The position numbers and the translations under genes are program-made. From Notamacropus eugenii (taxonomy: Eukaryota > Chordata > Mammalia > Diprotodontia > Macropodidae), in the NCBI RefSeq assembly GCF_028372415.1, contig NC_092878.1, forward strand, positions 136,456,750 through 136,520,749: a stretch of 64,000 nt of DNA, given 5' to 3'. The notes beneath the pieces were generated by a model, which saw nothing but the letters and a program-made list of their open reading frames with translations, was not told where the DNA came from and ran no database searches. This document shows, in pieces, positions 1-10,779 of this stretch (positions within the stretch are counted from its first letter, which is position 1; every line of letters begins with the position of its first letter).

Positions 1-155
1 GAAAACAGGAATATTTAATAGGAATGCATGAGTGGAACCTATATCAGATTGCATGCCATCTTGGGAAGGGAGGAGGGGAGAGAGGGGAAGAAAATTTAAA
101 ACTTATGGGAGTGAATGTTGAAAATGAAAAATAAATACATTAACTTTAAAAATAT
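1..155 (+). mobile_element. L1 LINE, 3' terminal fragment
   Basis: This is the 3' end of a marsupial-type L1: a 'tttaataggaatg' segment, the 'gccatcttgggaaggga' purine-rich stretch, then 'aataaa' and an A-rich tail. The same order of motifs ends the L1 at 31186-31345. The element continues leftward out of the window. Confidence 0.8.
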
Positions 156-259
156 TTTTCAAATTATCTCCTCACACCCCTAGACATTTTCTTTGACCAC
201 CAAGCCTGGAAGGGAGGGTCCTAGTGTGTATATTCTGTGAAATGTGAGGCAGTCAGCTG

Positions 260-546
260 GCACATCACATAGAGTGATAGACTTGGATGACATCATGATT
301 TGGGGTCAAGGTACAATGTGTCCAGTTGTGGCTGAGTTCAAATCCTGCCTTAGACACTTACTAGTTTGTGTGACTGTGAGCTAGCTGCTTAATCTCCACT
401 AACTTCAGCTTCCTTATTTGTAAAATGAGGATATTAAATTAAATTAAATAAGGTTACCTCCCAGGGTTGCTGTGAGGATCAAATGAACTAGGATAATGTA
501 AAGCATTTTGCAAACCTTAATGTACTTTAAAAATGCTAACTATTGA
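260..546 (+). mobile_element. CORE-SINE (Mar1/MIR-like) with an RTE-like patch
   Basis: The stretch 'gagttcaaatcctgcct', the CORE 'ttatttgtaaaatgagga' and the end 'aaagcattttgcaaacctta' mark a tRNA-derived CORE-SINE. Positions 286-330 ('gacatcatgatttgggg...caaggtacaatgtgt') do not belong to it. They match the 3' part of the RTE fragment at 2190-2240, so the head looks mosaic. Confidence 0.7.
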
Positions 547-549
547 AAT

Positions 550-1280
550 ATAAAAGCCCTTCAGAGCTGTTCTTTCCCGTTCTGTACTCTCTGAGATTAA
601 AAACACATTTACACAGTGAGAAGCAACTCTTTATATAAAGGAATCAGTCATATAAAATGTCATTTGCTATATTGACCAAGTAGCTTAATAGGAAAATAGG
701 ACACTTTGGCTTGAAGGTGTTTTCTGAACAGTTGGAAAGAATTTTCCTGTGCTTGGGGTCACCTCTTGGACCATCCCTGCTATTGGACCCACTGATCATA
801 CAGTGATTTACTTTGAAATCGGCAAAGGGCAAGAAGAAGCATTTTTTTATAATTTTTGTTTCAGGATCTAGAGATGAAGATATTAATTTTATTTTGATGG
901 AACTTGTGATTTGATCAATGTTAAGGGCTCCTCGTGAAGGACTCCTACCAAAGGTGATTAATTAGCACCTTCTCTGAAATGCCTGGGCCATTGAGAGTTC
1001 AAGGGACTTTTTCAAGGTCACACAGACCCTATGGGTCTGAGGTGAGATTTGAGCCCAGTTCTTCCTAACTCGCAGTCTAGTTCTCATCCACTTTTCTGCT
1101 CTGCCTTGCATCATGTCGCTATTACACAAATTTAAGGATTTGTTTTACATGATCCTTTTTTTAGTGTCTTCCAATTATTATGAACTACTCTTGGTCAAGC
1201 AACAGAAACCATAACTGTTTTTTAATCATTAGTATCCCAATGACAAGAAGAGTAGAAACTTCAGCTCACAGTTCATTCAC
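550..1280. other. No gene recognised; low-repeat DNA
   Basis: The short open frames here lack conserved motifs. Positions 970-1090 ('ttcaagggac...tcaaggtcacacag') resemble an old MIR-type SINE on the minus strand, too decayed to delimit. Confidence 0.4.
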
Positions 1281-1282
1281 AT

Positions 1283-1287
1283 TGTGT

Positions 1288-1332
<45 letters not shown>
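1283..1332. repeat. (TG)n microsatellite
   Basis: About 24 TG units with one early TA interruption. Confidence 0.98.
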
Positions 1333-1333
<1 letters not shown>

Positions 1334-1782
1334 TTTACTGTAGTACTTCTCCATGAGTCAGCTAATGCTAGGATATGTTCAGTCCTTGTCTAAAAACAGC
1401 CCTGATCTTCAGTCACTGAAGGCCAGAGTATGTACACAACTTCTATGACTTTGGGAAGCTCTAAATCTGTCAGTCACTTTCTGTTCTTTATCAGGTTTTT
1501 CAAAGGAAAAAGCTGTTTCCCTGCATGGGAGAATATTCTCTCCTATCTAATACTGCTCAGTTTCTGTTTCATCAGCACGGAGGAAAATACCTGTGCAATT
1601 CCACAGAAGTCAAAGTGAGATATCAAAGGGTCTCATTTTAGATTCTCAGGTAGCTGCTGTTCAGGAGACCAAAGACTTGCCTTTTGTGAAAATAAGTTAT
1701 CTTCAGCAAGATGATCATAGAATTTAAATGAGCAGACTTAACAGTTACATATATTTAGCATTCACACTTGCATACTATAGAC

Positions 1783-1960
1783 CAGGGCTGGCAAACTCAA
1801 ATAGAACCTGTAAGTTAGGATCCCTATGGGTCACGGATTGACTTAGTTTCAAAAATCAATGTTATCTAGGCTTTACAGTATTTGCATTTATTTTGCCAGT
1901 TACGTTCTAAGCTGGTTAGGGCCCTTGTTGGAAGAGTGGGCTATATGACTGATGCCTCTG
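1783..1960 (+). mobile_element. Short hAT-type MITE
   Basis: The element starts 'cagggctggcaaactcaaat' and ends 'gactgatgcctctg', a diverged version of hAT termini of the CAGxGGTGTCAAA class. The 8 bases before it (ctatagac, 1775-1782) and after it (ctgtagag, 1961-1968) agree at 6 of 8 positions, as expected for an old 8-bp hAT target duplication. Internal sequence ('atgttatctaggctttacagtatttg') is shared with the MITE at 55597-55780. At 178 bp it has no coding capacity. Confidence 0.7.
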
Positions 1961-2157
1961 CTGTAGAGCCTAACAGTGGCTTGGTTTTGGTAGAAGGTTC
2001 TTTATCGGGAGATGGAGGAGAGAATGCAAGGATGGAAAACATTTTCATATTCTGTAGAGGTTGGCGTAATTGCTCCTCTTGGCCAAAAAAATATTGGTCA
2101 GTAATAGAGCAGAGGAAGGAGGCAAATCGGAGTTGGTTTCAAAATTTAGTTTTTAAT

Positions 2158-2540
2158 TATTGTTCATCCTTCATCCTTGAAGAGGACCAGTGACATCATG
2201 ATGTTGGGGTCAAGGTACAATATGTCTGACTGTGACTGATCAGATCAAGACAGAGGCTTGAGAGACTCTACCACAGGTCAGGCACAAATAGTCCACATAA
2301 ACATTTGGAGTGGAGATACCTAAATTTATGCATCTCACATTTCCGTTGTGCTACTGCAATTCTGCTTTGCTCATAGAGCACTGTACCTTCTTTGATGCAG
2401 GCACACCATTGTATGTGGTTCTTTGTCAGTGTCTCCCGAGTCTCACAATCAACTCCACAGTTCTTCAGAGAGACCTTGATTCTTGCATTGTTTCTTCTGA
2501 CCTCCATATGAGCACCAGCCCTGTGCAAGTTCAGGTTGGA
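2158..2540 (-). mobile_element. RTE-clade LINE, 3' part
   Basis: On the minus strand the decayed reading frame (2268-2528) contains 'VSLKNCGVDCETRETL' and 'SRIAVAQRKCEMHKF', the C-terminal tail typical of RTE LINE polyproteins (a 'L+KTGIDPANWEDLA...EANRI' type block). The left edge 'ttgttcatccttcatccttg' is the reverse complement of the RTE 3' terminus. It is 5'-truncated. Confidence 0.75.
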
Positions 2541-2887
2541 AGGCTTGGTTCATAAACTCTCAAACTTGAGGGTACTCTAAAGGAAACTCGAAATTACAAT
2601 TATTAATGTGCAATAAATCCTTCTCTGACTATAATACTAGATCCTACAATTATTCAATTTAGGACACCAAAATGCTCCCTCTTTTATACAGTAGGTGGGG
2701 GTTCAAGAACATTAGACATGAACTCTCTCTTTGGTCCATGTGAGTCGACATGTGTCTGTTTCTGCTACATATTTTTGCTGGAATGTTACCATTGGTCTGC
2801 TGCCCTCGGAAAAAGGAAACAGAAAACAAACAGTAGCGAGAATCTGGATGTTCAGGAATTCCCTTTCCAGGCTACCTTGTCAAGCAC

Positions 2888-3073
2888 AAGCAGTGGGTTT
2901 GGAAGCAGAGGTCCTGGGTTCAAATCCTCGGTCTATTATTTACTAACTCTATGTCCTTAGGCAGTTGATAATTTCTCAGGGATTCGTCTGTAAAATGGCC
3001 AGAGGGGGAAATGATTAGATGACCTTTGGTGTCCCTTCTAACTCTAAAACTCTGGTTTTGTGATTCTATGTGC
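2888..3073 (+). mobile_element. MIR/THER1-type CORE-SINE
   Basis: Ordered motifs are 'gtcctgggttcaaatcc', 'gtctgtaaaatgg' and 'gatgacctttggtgtccctt', the head-to-tail layout of a MIR-class SINE. The tRNA-like head is decayed. Confidence 0.75.
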
Positions 3074-3424
3074 TTCTGCCCCAAGTTATCATTTGTTAGC
3101 TGTTCCATATGGGGAGAAGAAAAAAATACTCTCCTTCCCAGCATTCTAGAAGAAAGGAAAAGTCTATGGAAGTTGTGAAAGAGAGACAAAGGCAAAGAGG
3201 ATTGAGAGTGACCTGTAGACTCTGTTTTAGGCTGACACCAAGGGGAAAGTCTCTAACAAGAGTCTATCCTCCCCAGTGTCTTAGCCAAATGACTCATTCT
3301 TGGGGCAGCCTCATTCACCAAAAAAAGAATCAGGAAGTGTCTTTGTCCTCCTAACAGGTGCCAATGGACATGTATCTATCTTAAAGAGGGAGAAGTACAC
3401 TCACCAAATTAATGGGATTGTTGG

Positions 3425-3640
3425 GCAGTTGTTTTTCAGTTCTATCCAACTCTCCATGATCCCGTTTAGGGTTCTCTTGGCAACGATATTGGAGTAGTTT
3501 GCCACTTCCTTCTCCAGTTCATTTTACAGATGAGGAAACTGAGGCAAACAAGGTTAAACGACTTGCCCAGTAGTAAGTAGTGACAGAGGTAGTAAATGTC
3601 TAAAATTGGATTTGGCTCCATGACAGCTCTCTATCTATTG
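3425..3640 (-). mobile_element. CORE-SINE (Mar1/WSINE-like)
   Basis: Reverse-oriented copy: 'ttttcagttctatccaactc', 'ccacttccttctccagttca', 'ttttacagatgaggaaactg' and 'acttgccca' appear in order. Sister copies lie at 15834, 49300, 54078 and 59065. This one lacks a clear tRNA-like head at its right end. Confidence 0.8.
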
Positions 3641-3754
3641 CCAAATTCCTCTGGTCAATTCCCTAACAGTTAACTGAACAAATCAAAACATTCATCCACT
3701 TTTCAGAATGTTGTCCTGAGGTGAGAGGGGACTGTGGGAGTAAGGGGTAGGTGA

Positions 3755-3915
3755 AGAGCGATGGATTTGGAATCAAAGGACTCAGGGTTCAAACAACCTG
3801 TGTAATACTGGCAAGTTGGTTAACCTCAATAGAGGCCTCAGTTTCCCCAACCTTAAAAATAAGGTTAGACTCGGCCTCTAAGGCTCTTTCCAGCTCTAGC
3901 CCTCTGATCCCATAA
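3755..3915 (+). mobile_element. MIR-type SINE
   Basis: The sequence 'gatttggaatcaaaggactc', 'gggttcaaac', then 'cctcagtttcccc' and 'aaggctctttccagctcta' follows MIR order on the plus strand. Confidence 0.7.
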
Positions 3916-3916
3916 T

Positions 3917-4033
3917 CCTGCCTGTGTGATCCTTAGTCAGTCACCTACCTTCCCTGAGTCTCAGTTTTCACACCTATAAAATGAGGTGGTTGGTTGAAAT
4001 GACCTCCAAGGTCCCTTCCAGCTCTGGATCAAA
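3917..4033 (+). mobile_element. MIR-type SINE, 3' half
   Basis: A second MIR copy directly after the first, beginning within the CORE: 'tgtgtgatccttagtcagtc', 'aaaatgaggtggttgg', 'gacctccaaggtcccttcca'. Confidence 0.7.
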
Positions 4034-4034
4034 G

Positions 4035-4800
4035 GAGTGCCTATCCTGGTTTCTCATTTCCTTGGATCTCATTCCAATGATGCAATTGGATTGCAACATG
4101 CTGCATCCCTGAAATGCTTTGAGAGAAGTGGCATGCAGGAGCACAGGAATAGAACAAGATTTATTTTGTTGTGTTTCACAACAAGGCCAAGTTTCTATAA
4201 GTGGATGATTCAGGCAAAAATAAGATGTTGCTGATTACAAACTGTCCTGGAGAAATGGGGGCATCGAAAAACTTCATGCCAAGTCCAAGCTCAAAGGTGA
4301 GTTAAGTAATGCCTGCTGAATTGTACTGTCCCTGAACTGAACAAGAAGACAATATGGAGGCCCCCTTTAGGATCTGAGGCTACCCAGGAGCCCAAATACA
4401 GCAGGTGAGTCTGCAAGGGTCCCATCAGTTTTGCATAGCCATGGACATCAGACAGCTTCACAAAATACTTCTGCTGAGGATGTGCTGGAACCAGCTCAAA
4501 TGGGGAGAGCCTTCAGTTTTCAGCCTGAGCATTCCCACCTCAGAAGTGGGCAAACACTACCAATCAGGGTTTGATTTATTGCTTTGCTGATTGTTTAGAC
4601 TGAAGAAAATGATGAAGAAAATGTTAATATTGTATATTAAACTTAAAAGTTTGCCTCATTTGCATTTTTTATTTCCAGGAGGCTGTTCAACATTTGTTAG
4701 TATACCCCTGTTATACCAAGTACCTCACACACAGGTGTTTGTTGAATGACTGATATCCAAAATGACTTTGAGAAGTTAAGCCTAGTGTGACCAAGCTGTG
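4035..4800. other. No gene recognised; unclassified DNA
   Basis: Short frames (for example 4405-4590 plus) show no domain or compositional signal. An L2-like end ('caagtacctcacacacaggt') may lie at about 4715-4755. Confidence 0.4.
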
Positions 4801-5645
4801 GTATTACGATTGTGATGGGATGCTATAAGAAATGACAAGTAGGATGCTTTCAGAAAAACTTGGGAAGACTTGAATAAACAGATACAAAGTGAAATAAACA
4901 GAACCAAGAGAACATCGTACAAAGTAACAGTGATAGTGTAAGATGATCAGCTGTGAATGACTTAGCTATTTTCAGTAATGCAATGATCTGTGTGTTCGTC
5001 CTTTGTTGCTGAAGAAGACCATGCCATCAGAGAAATGATGACATGACTTGCACTTGACTTTGTTTTTGAGTGAGGGAGGGCTGTGCAGGTCACCAGCCTC
5101 ATTTTTCCTCCAGATCCATCTGGTCCAGTGACGAGATATTTATCAGGATGACTGGAGATGACCCAGGATGAGGCAATCGGGGTCAAGTGACTTGCCCAAG
5201 GTCACACAGCTAGTGAGTATCAAGTGTCTGAGGTGTGATTTGAACTCAGGTCCTCCTGACTCCTGCACTGGTGCTCTATCCACTCCACCATCTAGCTGCC
5301 CCAATGCGATCATCTAAGGCAGTTCTGAAGGACATATGATGAAAAATTCTAGACACCTTCAGAGAAAGAACTAGAGTCTGAATACAGATCAAAGCATACT
5401 TTTTTAAACTTTCTTAATTATTCTTGTTTGTTTGGTGACAATGAAGTGTCTCTTTTGCAATATAGCTAACACAGAAATATGTTTTGTATGACTGTATATG
5501 TATAACCTACATCAAAGTGTTTGCAGAGAGTGGCAAAGGGATAGAAGGAGGGAGGGACCTGGGGACTCAAAAATTATAAAAAAAAAATAGGTGTGAAAAG
5601 ATATTTTTACATGTGATTGAGAAAAAAATAAAAACTTTCTTTAAC
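4800..5645 (+). mobile_element. L1 LINE, 3' end, split by a SINE
   Basis: The sequence runs from the last ORF2 codons ('ctataagaaatgacaag', 'aacagaaccaagagaaca') through 'gaatgacttagctatt', then after the SINE 'gaaaaattctagacaccttc', 'tatgttttgtatgactg' and an A-rich tail near 5575-5640. It is strongly 5'-truncated. Confidence 0.85.
4989..5302 (-). mobile_element. Full-length tRNA/CORE SINE with RTE-type tail
   Basis: On the minus strand it begins with the tRNA-like head 'ggggcagctagatggtggag', passes through the CORE ('gtgtgaccttgggcaagtca') and ends in an RTE-like tail ('ggcatggtcttcttcagcaa'). It sits inside the L1 at 4800-5645. The flanks 'gcaatgatc' (4980-4988) and 'aatgcgatc' (5303-5311) look like the target duplication. 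The SINE at 32758-33068 is a close copy. Confidence 0.9.
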
Positions 5646-5649
5646 CCAC

Positions 5650-6880
5650 CCCTCAAAAAAAAGAAAAGAAAAGAGATAGACCTAGTAAGGGATGGTTAAA
5701 TAAAGGCATCAAATACAAAGAATTCATAGACATATAATTTCTTACATTTCATGCTAACATATATGTATAGTAAAATTCTCTAAATATGTCTCTTTATATT
5801 TTCTGTATCCTTAAATGTACTTATCATTCCATTAAAATATTTATTTTAAAACAGTTGCCAAGCTTAATTAAAATGGCAATTTAAAAAAAAAACCTTAATG
5901 GTCCTATAAGCTTTGGATCATATTTTTAGGGTGTGAGTGACCTTCTTCCCCCAATGATTTTATTGGTTCAGATGCCTTTTCACACTTCATTGTCACTTTT
6001 AAGAAGAGAAGACAGAGGCATCTTTTTTTTTCTGATTCTCATGTCATCTTTTTTCTTCTTTCCCTGAACCCCGGTGGTACACACTGCCAGACTGACTGCT
6101 ATTCAGGGATGCCATTCACAGCTGCATTAAAAGATATATAGACCTATGCCGTCCTTAATTCATAGGTACTTTTTTGAAACTAAAAGACACTGCTGAAGTG
6201 TGAAATGACACATATCCTACAAAAACCTGATCTAATTTCAGTCCATAGAAGTGTTGGACTCATTATTTATGTAAATTATGTCCTCATTATAAATCTTGGG
6301 TACTCGTTTCATCTTCATCTTTTATTATTAGTTCAATCTCTCAGTTAATTCAAAAAAAAAAATTGTTCCTAAAGAATGCCATGTGGATGGATCTGCCAGT
6401 GGGAGTTGGGAGGGGGAATCTGAAGATGCAGTCCGTAGACCTGAGCCAAACTGGCTCCTTGTTTGTGACGCATGCCACCCCCTAGCTTGTCTCCATATCT
6501 TTGTATGCTGTTCATGACCTAATGTGTACTCCTGACTCCCTTTCACATCTCAAAGTCCCTACTCTTCCTCATTTCAGACTCTACCTTATACAAGAGGCTC
6601 TAATGAGCCTGGTGCCTATCCTCCCCTATCCTCCCCTGAAGATATTTTGTTAGAATCACCTCACATAACATCCACATCCACTCTGGTTAGGGCACTTCAC
6701 GTGAAGCTAGGCATGCACTCTGGCTCTTTCTGGTAATTCTGTGAATGGGATACTTCTGATGACATGTATGTCCTGGACTTGTGCTGAAAAGCATATGAGA
6801 GACTCCTGATTGGTCCATTGGCTGCATGACAGAGGGGCCATGCCAGACAGAACTGGCCACTGAGCAAACACTGTAGAGAT
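5650..6880. other. Low-repeat, A/T-rich DNA; no gene
   Basis: No repeat is recognisable from about 5690 to 6550. The stretch carries several TTAATTA-like, TAAAA and ATTTA motifs and no credible frame. It is a candidate for conserved noncoding DNA only by appearance. Confidence 0.4.
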
Positions 6881-7040
6881 ACTCTCTGTCTTTCTCTCTG
6901 TCTCCTCTCTTCTCTTCTCTCTTTGTCTCTGTCTCTCTCTGTCTCTGTCTTTCTCTGTCTATCTCTATCTCTCTGTCTTGCTCCCTCCCTCCCTCTCCCT
7001 CTCTTTCTCCCTCCCTCTCTTTCTCTGTCTCTCTCTCCCA
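6881..7040. repeat. (CT/CTGT)n pyrimidine-rich simple repeat
   Basis: Mixed CTCT, TCTGTC and CTTTCTC units. The 114-residue Arg/Glu-rich minus-strand frame across it (6697-7041) is a by-product of the repeat. Confidence 0.95.
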
Positions 7041-7784
7041 ACTATGGTACTAAACACTAACTAGAGCCAGCAACAATCATACATAATACCTAGTTCAACC
7101 AGGTAGTGACCACCGCCTGAACCTGGCCAGCAAAACTCCTTTATTTGGAACACCCAGGGTGTGGGACTACCTCACATCATTGATCCTTTGACCAACTGCC
7201 TATGTAACCTATGTGACTCTCTAGGAGGCACACTTGAGGATGATCTAAACCAGTTTCCTCTAAAAGTGACTTCTCTATTTTTATTTTTATTTTTTTTGCT
7301 TTCTCAATGTTGGAGGGGAGACGGAAGTGGGAAGGAGAGAATATTGACTTGAAAATTAAAAATTTAAAAATCCAGGAGTCTATATGTGAATCAAGTCTGC
7401 GGTACTAGACATCTGAGTACAGTTAGCTGCTGTTCATGGACTTTGCCATGGCTTCCCTCTTCTACTGGAAGTGAGAGCTCCTCCATTTGATAATTTTCTA
7501 TCATTTTGAATAAAGTTATTTTGGCCACCATGTTATGGTTTGTATTGCCCTGGTGCTCCCATAATTCAAACCCAGGCTTTCAGTAGGTAACAATAAGATT
7601 GAGAGATCAGGGAATCTTGGGCCCAGGGTTCTGGATGTCCAGGAGGAGGTGGTCTCTGGGAAGCAAACTCATGGAAGATAAGACCAATGTTGGGGGGAAG
7701 TGGGAGGGATAAACTCAGGCCATGACCGGACATACTAGAAGATACAGACTTGTAGAGAGCAACTCAGATTATGGAGGGGGGAGA
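7041..7784. other. Unclassified; possible L1 tail and a poly(A) signal
   Basis: Positions 7283-7372 ('tgctttctcaatgttgg', then A/T-rich) resemble the extreme 3' end of an L1. An AATAAA lies at 7509-7514. No coding gene is seen. Confidence 0.35.
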
Positions 7785-7872
7785 AAATATATATGTGTGT
7801 GTGTGTGTACATATATATGTATATATGTGTGCATACATATATATATATAGATATGTATATATATATATGAAA
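7785..7872. repeat. (TG)n/(TA)n microsatellite
   Basis: Alternating TGTG and ATATAT units. Confidence 0.95.
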
Positions 7873-7969
7873 AAATTCCTGCCTATTCAGCAACCCAGGC
7901 ACAGCCCCATTTGCCACTCAGTCTCTGAAGGTTAGAATAGGTAGATGAACTAATTCTGAGTTTGAACAG

Positions 7970-8580
7970 ATGAACATGTGACTGAGTGGATCTCCTGAAG
8001 TGAGAATATATTAGTTTTGTGGTCCCCTAGCAGCATTTTGTTTTTTTATTTAATAGTATTTAATTTTTTTCCAATTGCATGTAAAGATAATTTTTAACAT
8101 TCAGTTTTTGAAAGATTTGGAGTTCCAAATTTTTTTTCCTTCCTTTTTCTCCTCCCCAAGGTAGTAAGCAATCTGATATAGGTCATATGTGTGCAAACAT
8201 GTAAAATATATTTTCATATTAGTCATGTTGTGAAAGAAAAAACAGAACAAAAAGAAAAAACCAGGGGGAAAACTTAACAAAAAAGTGAAAATAGCATGCT
8301 TTGCTCTGCATTTAGACTCCATTAGTTCTTTCTCTGGATGTGGACAGCATTTTCCATCACAAGTCTTTTGGAATTGTCTTGGATTTGATCACTGCACAAT
8401 GTCGCTTTTACTGCGTACAATGTTCCTCTGGTTCTGCCCATTTCACTCAGCATCTTTCCAGGTCTTTCTGAAATCCTCTCGGCAGCATTTTAGCTGGGTT
8501 CCGTAACTCATTGTTAGTTTACTCTGCTTTTATCTCATTTTAAAAAACTGGATTGTTTGTGTGGCCTTTTCTCAAAGATG
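7970..8580 (+). repeat. Duplicated ~150-bp sequence, copy A (filled by an L1)
   Basis: Positions 7970-8039 and 8482-8580, read without the L1 between them, match 10425-10590. The strongest block is 'tcattgttagttt', then a CTC(T/C)GC step and 'ttttatctcattttaaaa'. It is either a local duplication or an interspersed repeat I do not recognise. Its product or role is unknown. Confidence 0.7.
8040..8481 (-). mobile_element. L1 LINE 3' end
   Basis: In reverse it reads as an L1 3' end: a left T/A-rich tail, 'ctccattagttctttctctg', 'cacaagtcttttggaattgt' and 'ttctgcccatttcactcagc'. It matches the reverse complement of 30880-31200. Flanking 'gcagcatttt' at 8030-8039 and 8482-8491 is a perfect 10-bp target duplication. 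It is 5'-truncated. Confidence 0.9.
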
Positions 8581-8584
8581 AGAC

Positions 8585-9054
8585 TATTATTTTATGTTTT
8601 TATGGGGCCTTATCTCACTGACAAGACAAGTGTTTCAAGTCTGAGGTGTCACTCACTGCTCATCCCTCAACCCCACCCCAGTATAACCAGAGGGATGAGT
8701 GACTGTATCAGGTTTTAAGAATTTGCCATGTGCACTTCAGATTCTTGTGGTGTAAGCATCTCTTCTTTGGTGTTACAGGAAATAGCTGAACCTCACCTAA
8801 TCTATTTTGGACATTGAGGGATATTTCTAGAAGGAATTCTCTTTGGGGAAGACTCTAGATATGGACCAAATCTAACCATAAGGAATTTTTCCCAGGGTGC
8901 AAAGGAGAGGGTGTAATGAGCCAGTGTGAGACCACTCTGGTTCCCTCTGCATCAGCTGAGTCCTCTTAGGAGAAGAGGGTACCCTACTCCTAAACCAACT
9001 GTTCATCACATTTTTATTTTTTAAGATCATTTGTATATGCTTCTATGTGTATAT
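8585..9054. other. No gene or clear repeat
   Basis: Unclassified DNA without a credible frame. Confidence 0.4.
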
Positions 9055-9154
9055 ATCATTTCTTCTGGTAGAACATGGACCCCTTAACGGCAATTTTGCT
9101 TTTTATCTCCAGTACTCAAAATAGTGCTCGACATGTAATAGATGCTTAATGGTT
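9055..9154 (+). mobile_element. L2 LINE, 3' end
   Basis: The motifs 'ttttatctccagtactcaa', 'atagtgctcgacatgtaata' and 'gatgcttaat' form the standard L2 3' terminus. The sequence appears to resume at 9608 ('aaggtgcttaataaggga'), so the RTE at 9155-9607 probably inserted into it. Confidence 0.8.
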
Positions 9155-9607
9155 TGTTGGTTGGTTGGTTGTTGTCCTTCGACTTCGAAGAGGACCAGAA
9201 TGACATCACCTTTGCATAGTGAAGTTTCAACGTGTGCGACTATGGCTGATCAAACCAATACGAGCTTGGAATGCTCTACCACAGGTTGGGCACAGGATAG
9301 TCTGTATGAATATTTGGGGTGAATATCCCAAATTTGATCATCCTGCATTTACTTTGTGCTGTCTCAATTCTGCTTTGCTCAAAGAGCACAGGACTTTTTC
9401 TTATGTGGGCACACCCTGCTGAGCGGTCCTGTGCCAGTGTCTCCCTTGTTGCACAGTCAAATCCAAAATTCTTAAGAGAGACCTTGAGAGTGTTCTTGTA
9501 TCGTTTTTTCTGGCCATCATGTGATCACCTGCCTCATGCAAGTTCTCCATAAAATAGTCTTTTTGGCAAGTGTACAGTTGGCATTCGAACAACATGGCCA
9601 GTCTATT
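9155..9607 (-). mobile_element. RTE-clade LINE, 3' part
   Basis: Reverse of the RTE 3' end, starting with a (TTGG)n run (reverse of the CCAA-rich 3' terminus) and 'gtccttcgacttcgaagagg'. The minus-strand frame carries 'KNDTRTLSRSLLRILDLT', the RTE C-terminal tail seen also at 2158-2540. Near-repeats 'gatgcttaat' and 'ggtgcttaat' flank it. Confidence 0.75.
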
Positions 9608-9859
9608 GGAAGGTGCTTAATAAGGGATTGTTGACCATTTATTGAAGTTAGAATGTGCCTGATTAGGGGAGAGGGGTGGGGCAAAATGTCGCCATTCAGC
9701 AAATCTTACGCTTTCATATTTAAAACATATAGCTTAGGTGGTCTCTTGCAGGGATCCCCTAAAGAACCCTTTTCCTTCCAAGATCTCCCTCCCTGGATGC
9801 AATGAGAAAGTTAATATTTTTGGGCTAGGTAATTCTGCTTTAATCATCTGCCTCTCTAG

Positions 9860-10118
9860 AGAGAAGCAACTGGTAATACAGTGGATAGAGTGTTGGGTCT
9901 GGAATCAATAAGAGATGAGTTCAGATCTATCCATAGACCTATTAGTTGTGTGACCCTGGGCAAGTCCCTTATGTCTTTGTTTGCCTCAGTTTCCTCCTCT
10001 GTAAAATGGGTATAATACTCACAGAGTTGCTTTGAGGCTCAATGAGTTAATATTGATTTAAAAAAAATTCTTAGCACAAAGCCTGATACATAGTAGGTAC
10101 TATAAAAAGGCTTATTCC
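9860..10118 (+). mobile_element. CORE-SINE (Mar1-like), near full length
   Basis: It has a tRNA-like head ('tacagtggatagagtgttgg'), the CORE ('gtgtgaccctgggcaagtcc', 'cctctgtaaaatgggtat') and an L2-like end ('acatagtaggtactata'). Confidence 0.85.
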
Positions 10119-10221
10119 CTCATCCCTTAATAGTAGAATATATAGAAGTAGAATATGGTCGTTGTCACCTTCATCTGAAATGGATGCCTTTCTTTCATCA
10201 ATAAGGACGGCAGGAGAAGAG

Positions 10222-10246
10222 TGAATGATTGATTGATTGATTGATT
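10222..10246. repeat. (GATT)n microsatellite
   Basis: Six GATT units. Confidence 0.9.
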
Positions 10247-10424
10247 GTGGGTGTGTGTTAAGGGAGGAGTAGTGGTTGGAAACTTGATGAGGCACTAAAA
10301 AAAAACTGCCTCCCACTTTTCTCAAGAGTCAACCCTATGTTTTGCAATGATCCAGTCTGCTACTCAATCTCCATTTGGCCAGTTTCAAGATATGGGGAAA
10401 ATCTGACTCTGCATCTCAATAGAT

Positions 10425-10590
10425 GAGAATGTATGTGAATGGCTGAAGTTTCCTGAATGAGTTCCAATTCATCTTGCGGTCCCCTTGGCAGCGTTTTAAC
10501 AGAGTTCTGTAAGTCATTGTTAGTTTCCTCCGCTTTTATCTCATTTTAAAATGCTTTATTGTTTGTGTTGCCTTATCGCAAGTGATGTGA
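10425..10590 (+). repeat. Duplicated ~150-bp sequence, copy B (no L1)
   Basis: Homologous to copy A at 7970-8580 but uninterrupted. The position matching the L1 target duplication reads 'gcagcgtttt' (10488-10497). The open frame at 10551-10787 has no recognisable domain. Confidence 0.7.
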
Positions 10591-10779
10591 ATGCTTTACT
10601 GTTTGCCAGGAATGAAAGAGCTGGCAGTCGCACACACATCTACATATGTGTGCCGAAATGTCAGACTCCGGACACCTGCTTATGCTACTACTTTCTAGGC
10701 CAAGAATGTGATTGTCTGCTATGGTTCGTATATGACTTTGTGTCTCTGTTGTTTTCCAATTGTTTCAAAAGTTCATGTT

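Noticed and set aside
6697-7041. 114-codon Arg/Glu-rich frame
   Set aside because: Translation of a CT-rich simple repeat.
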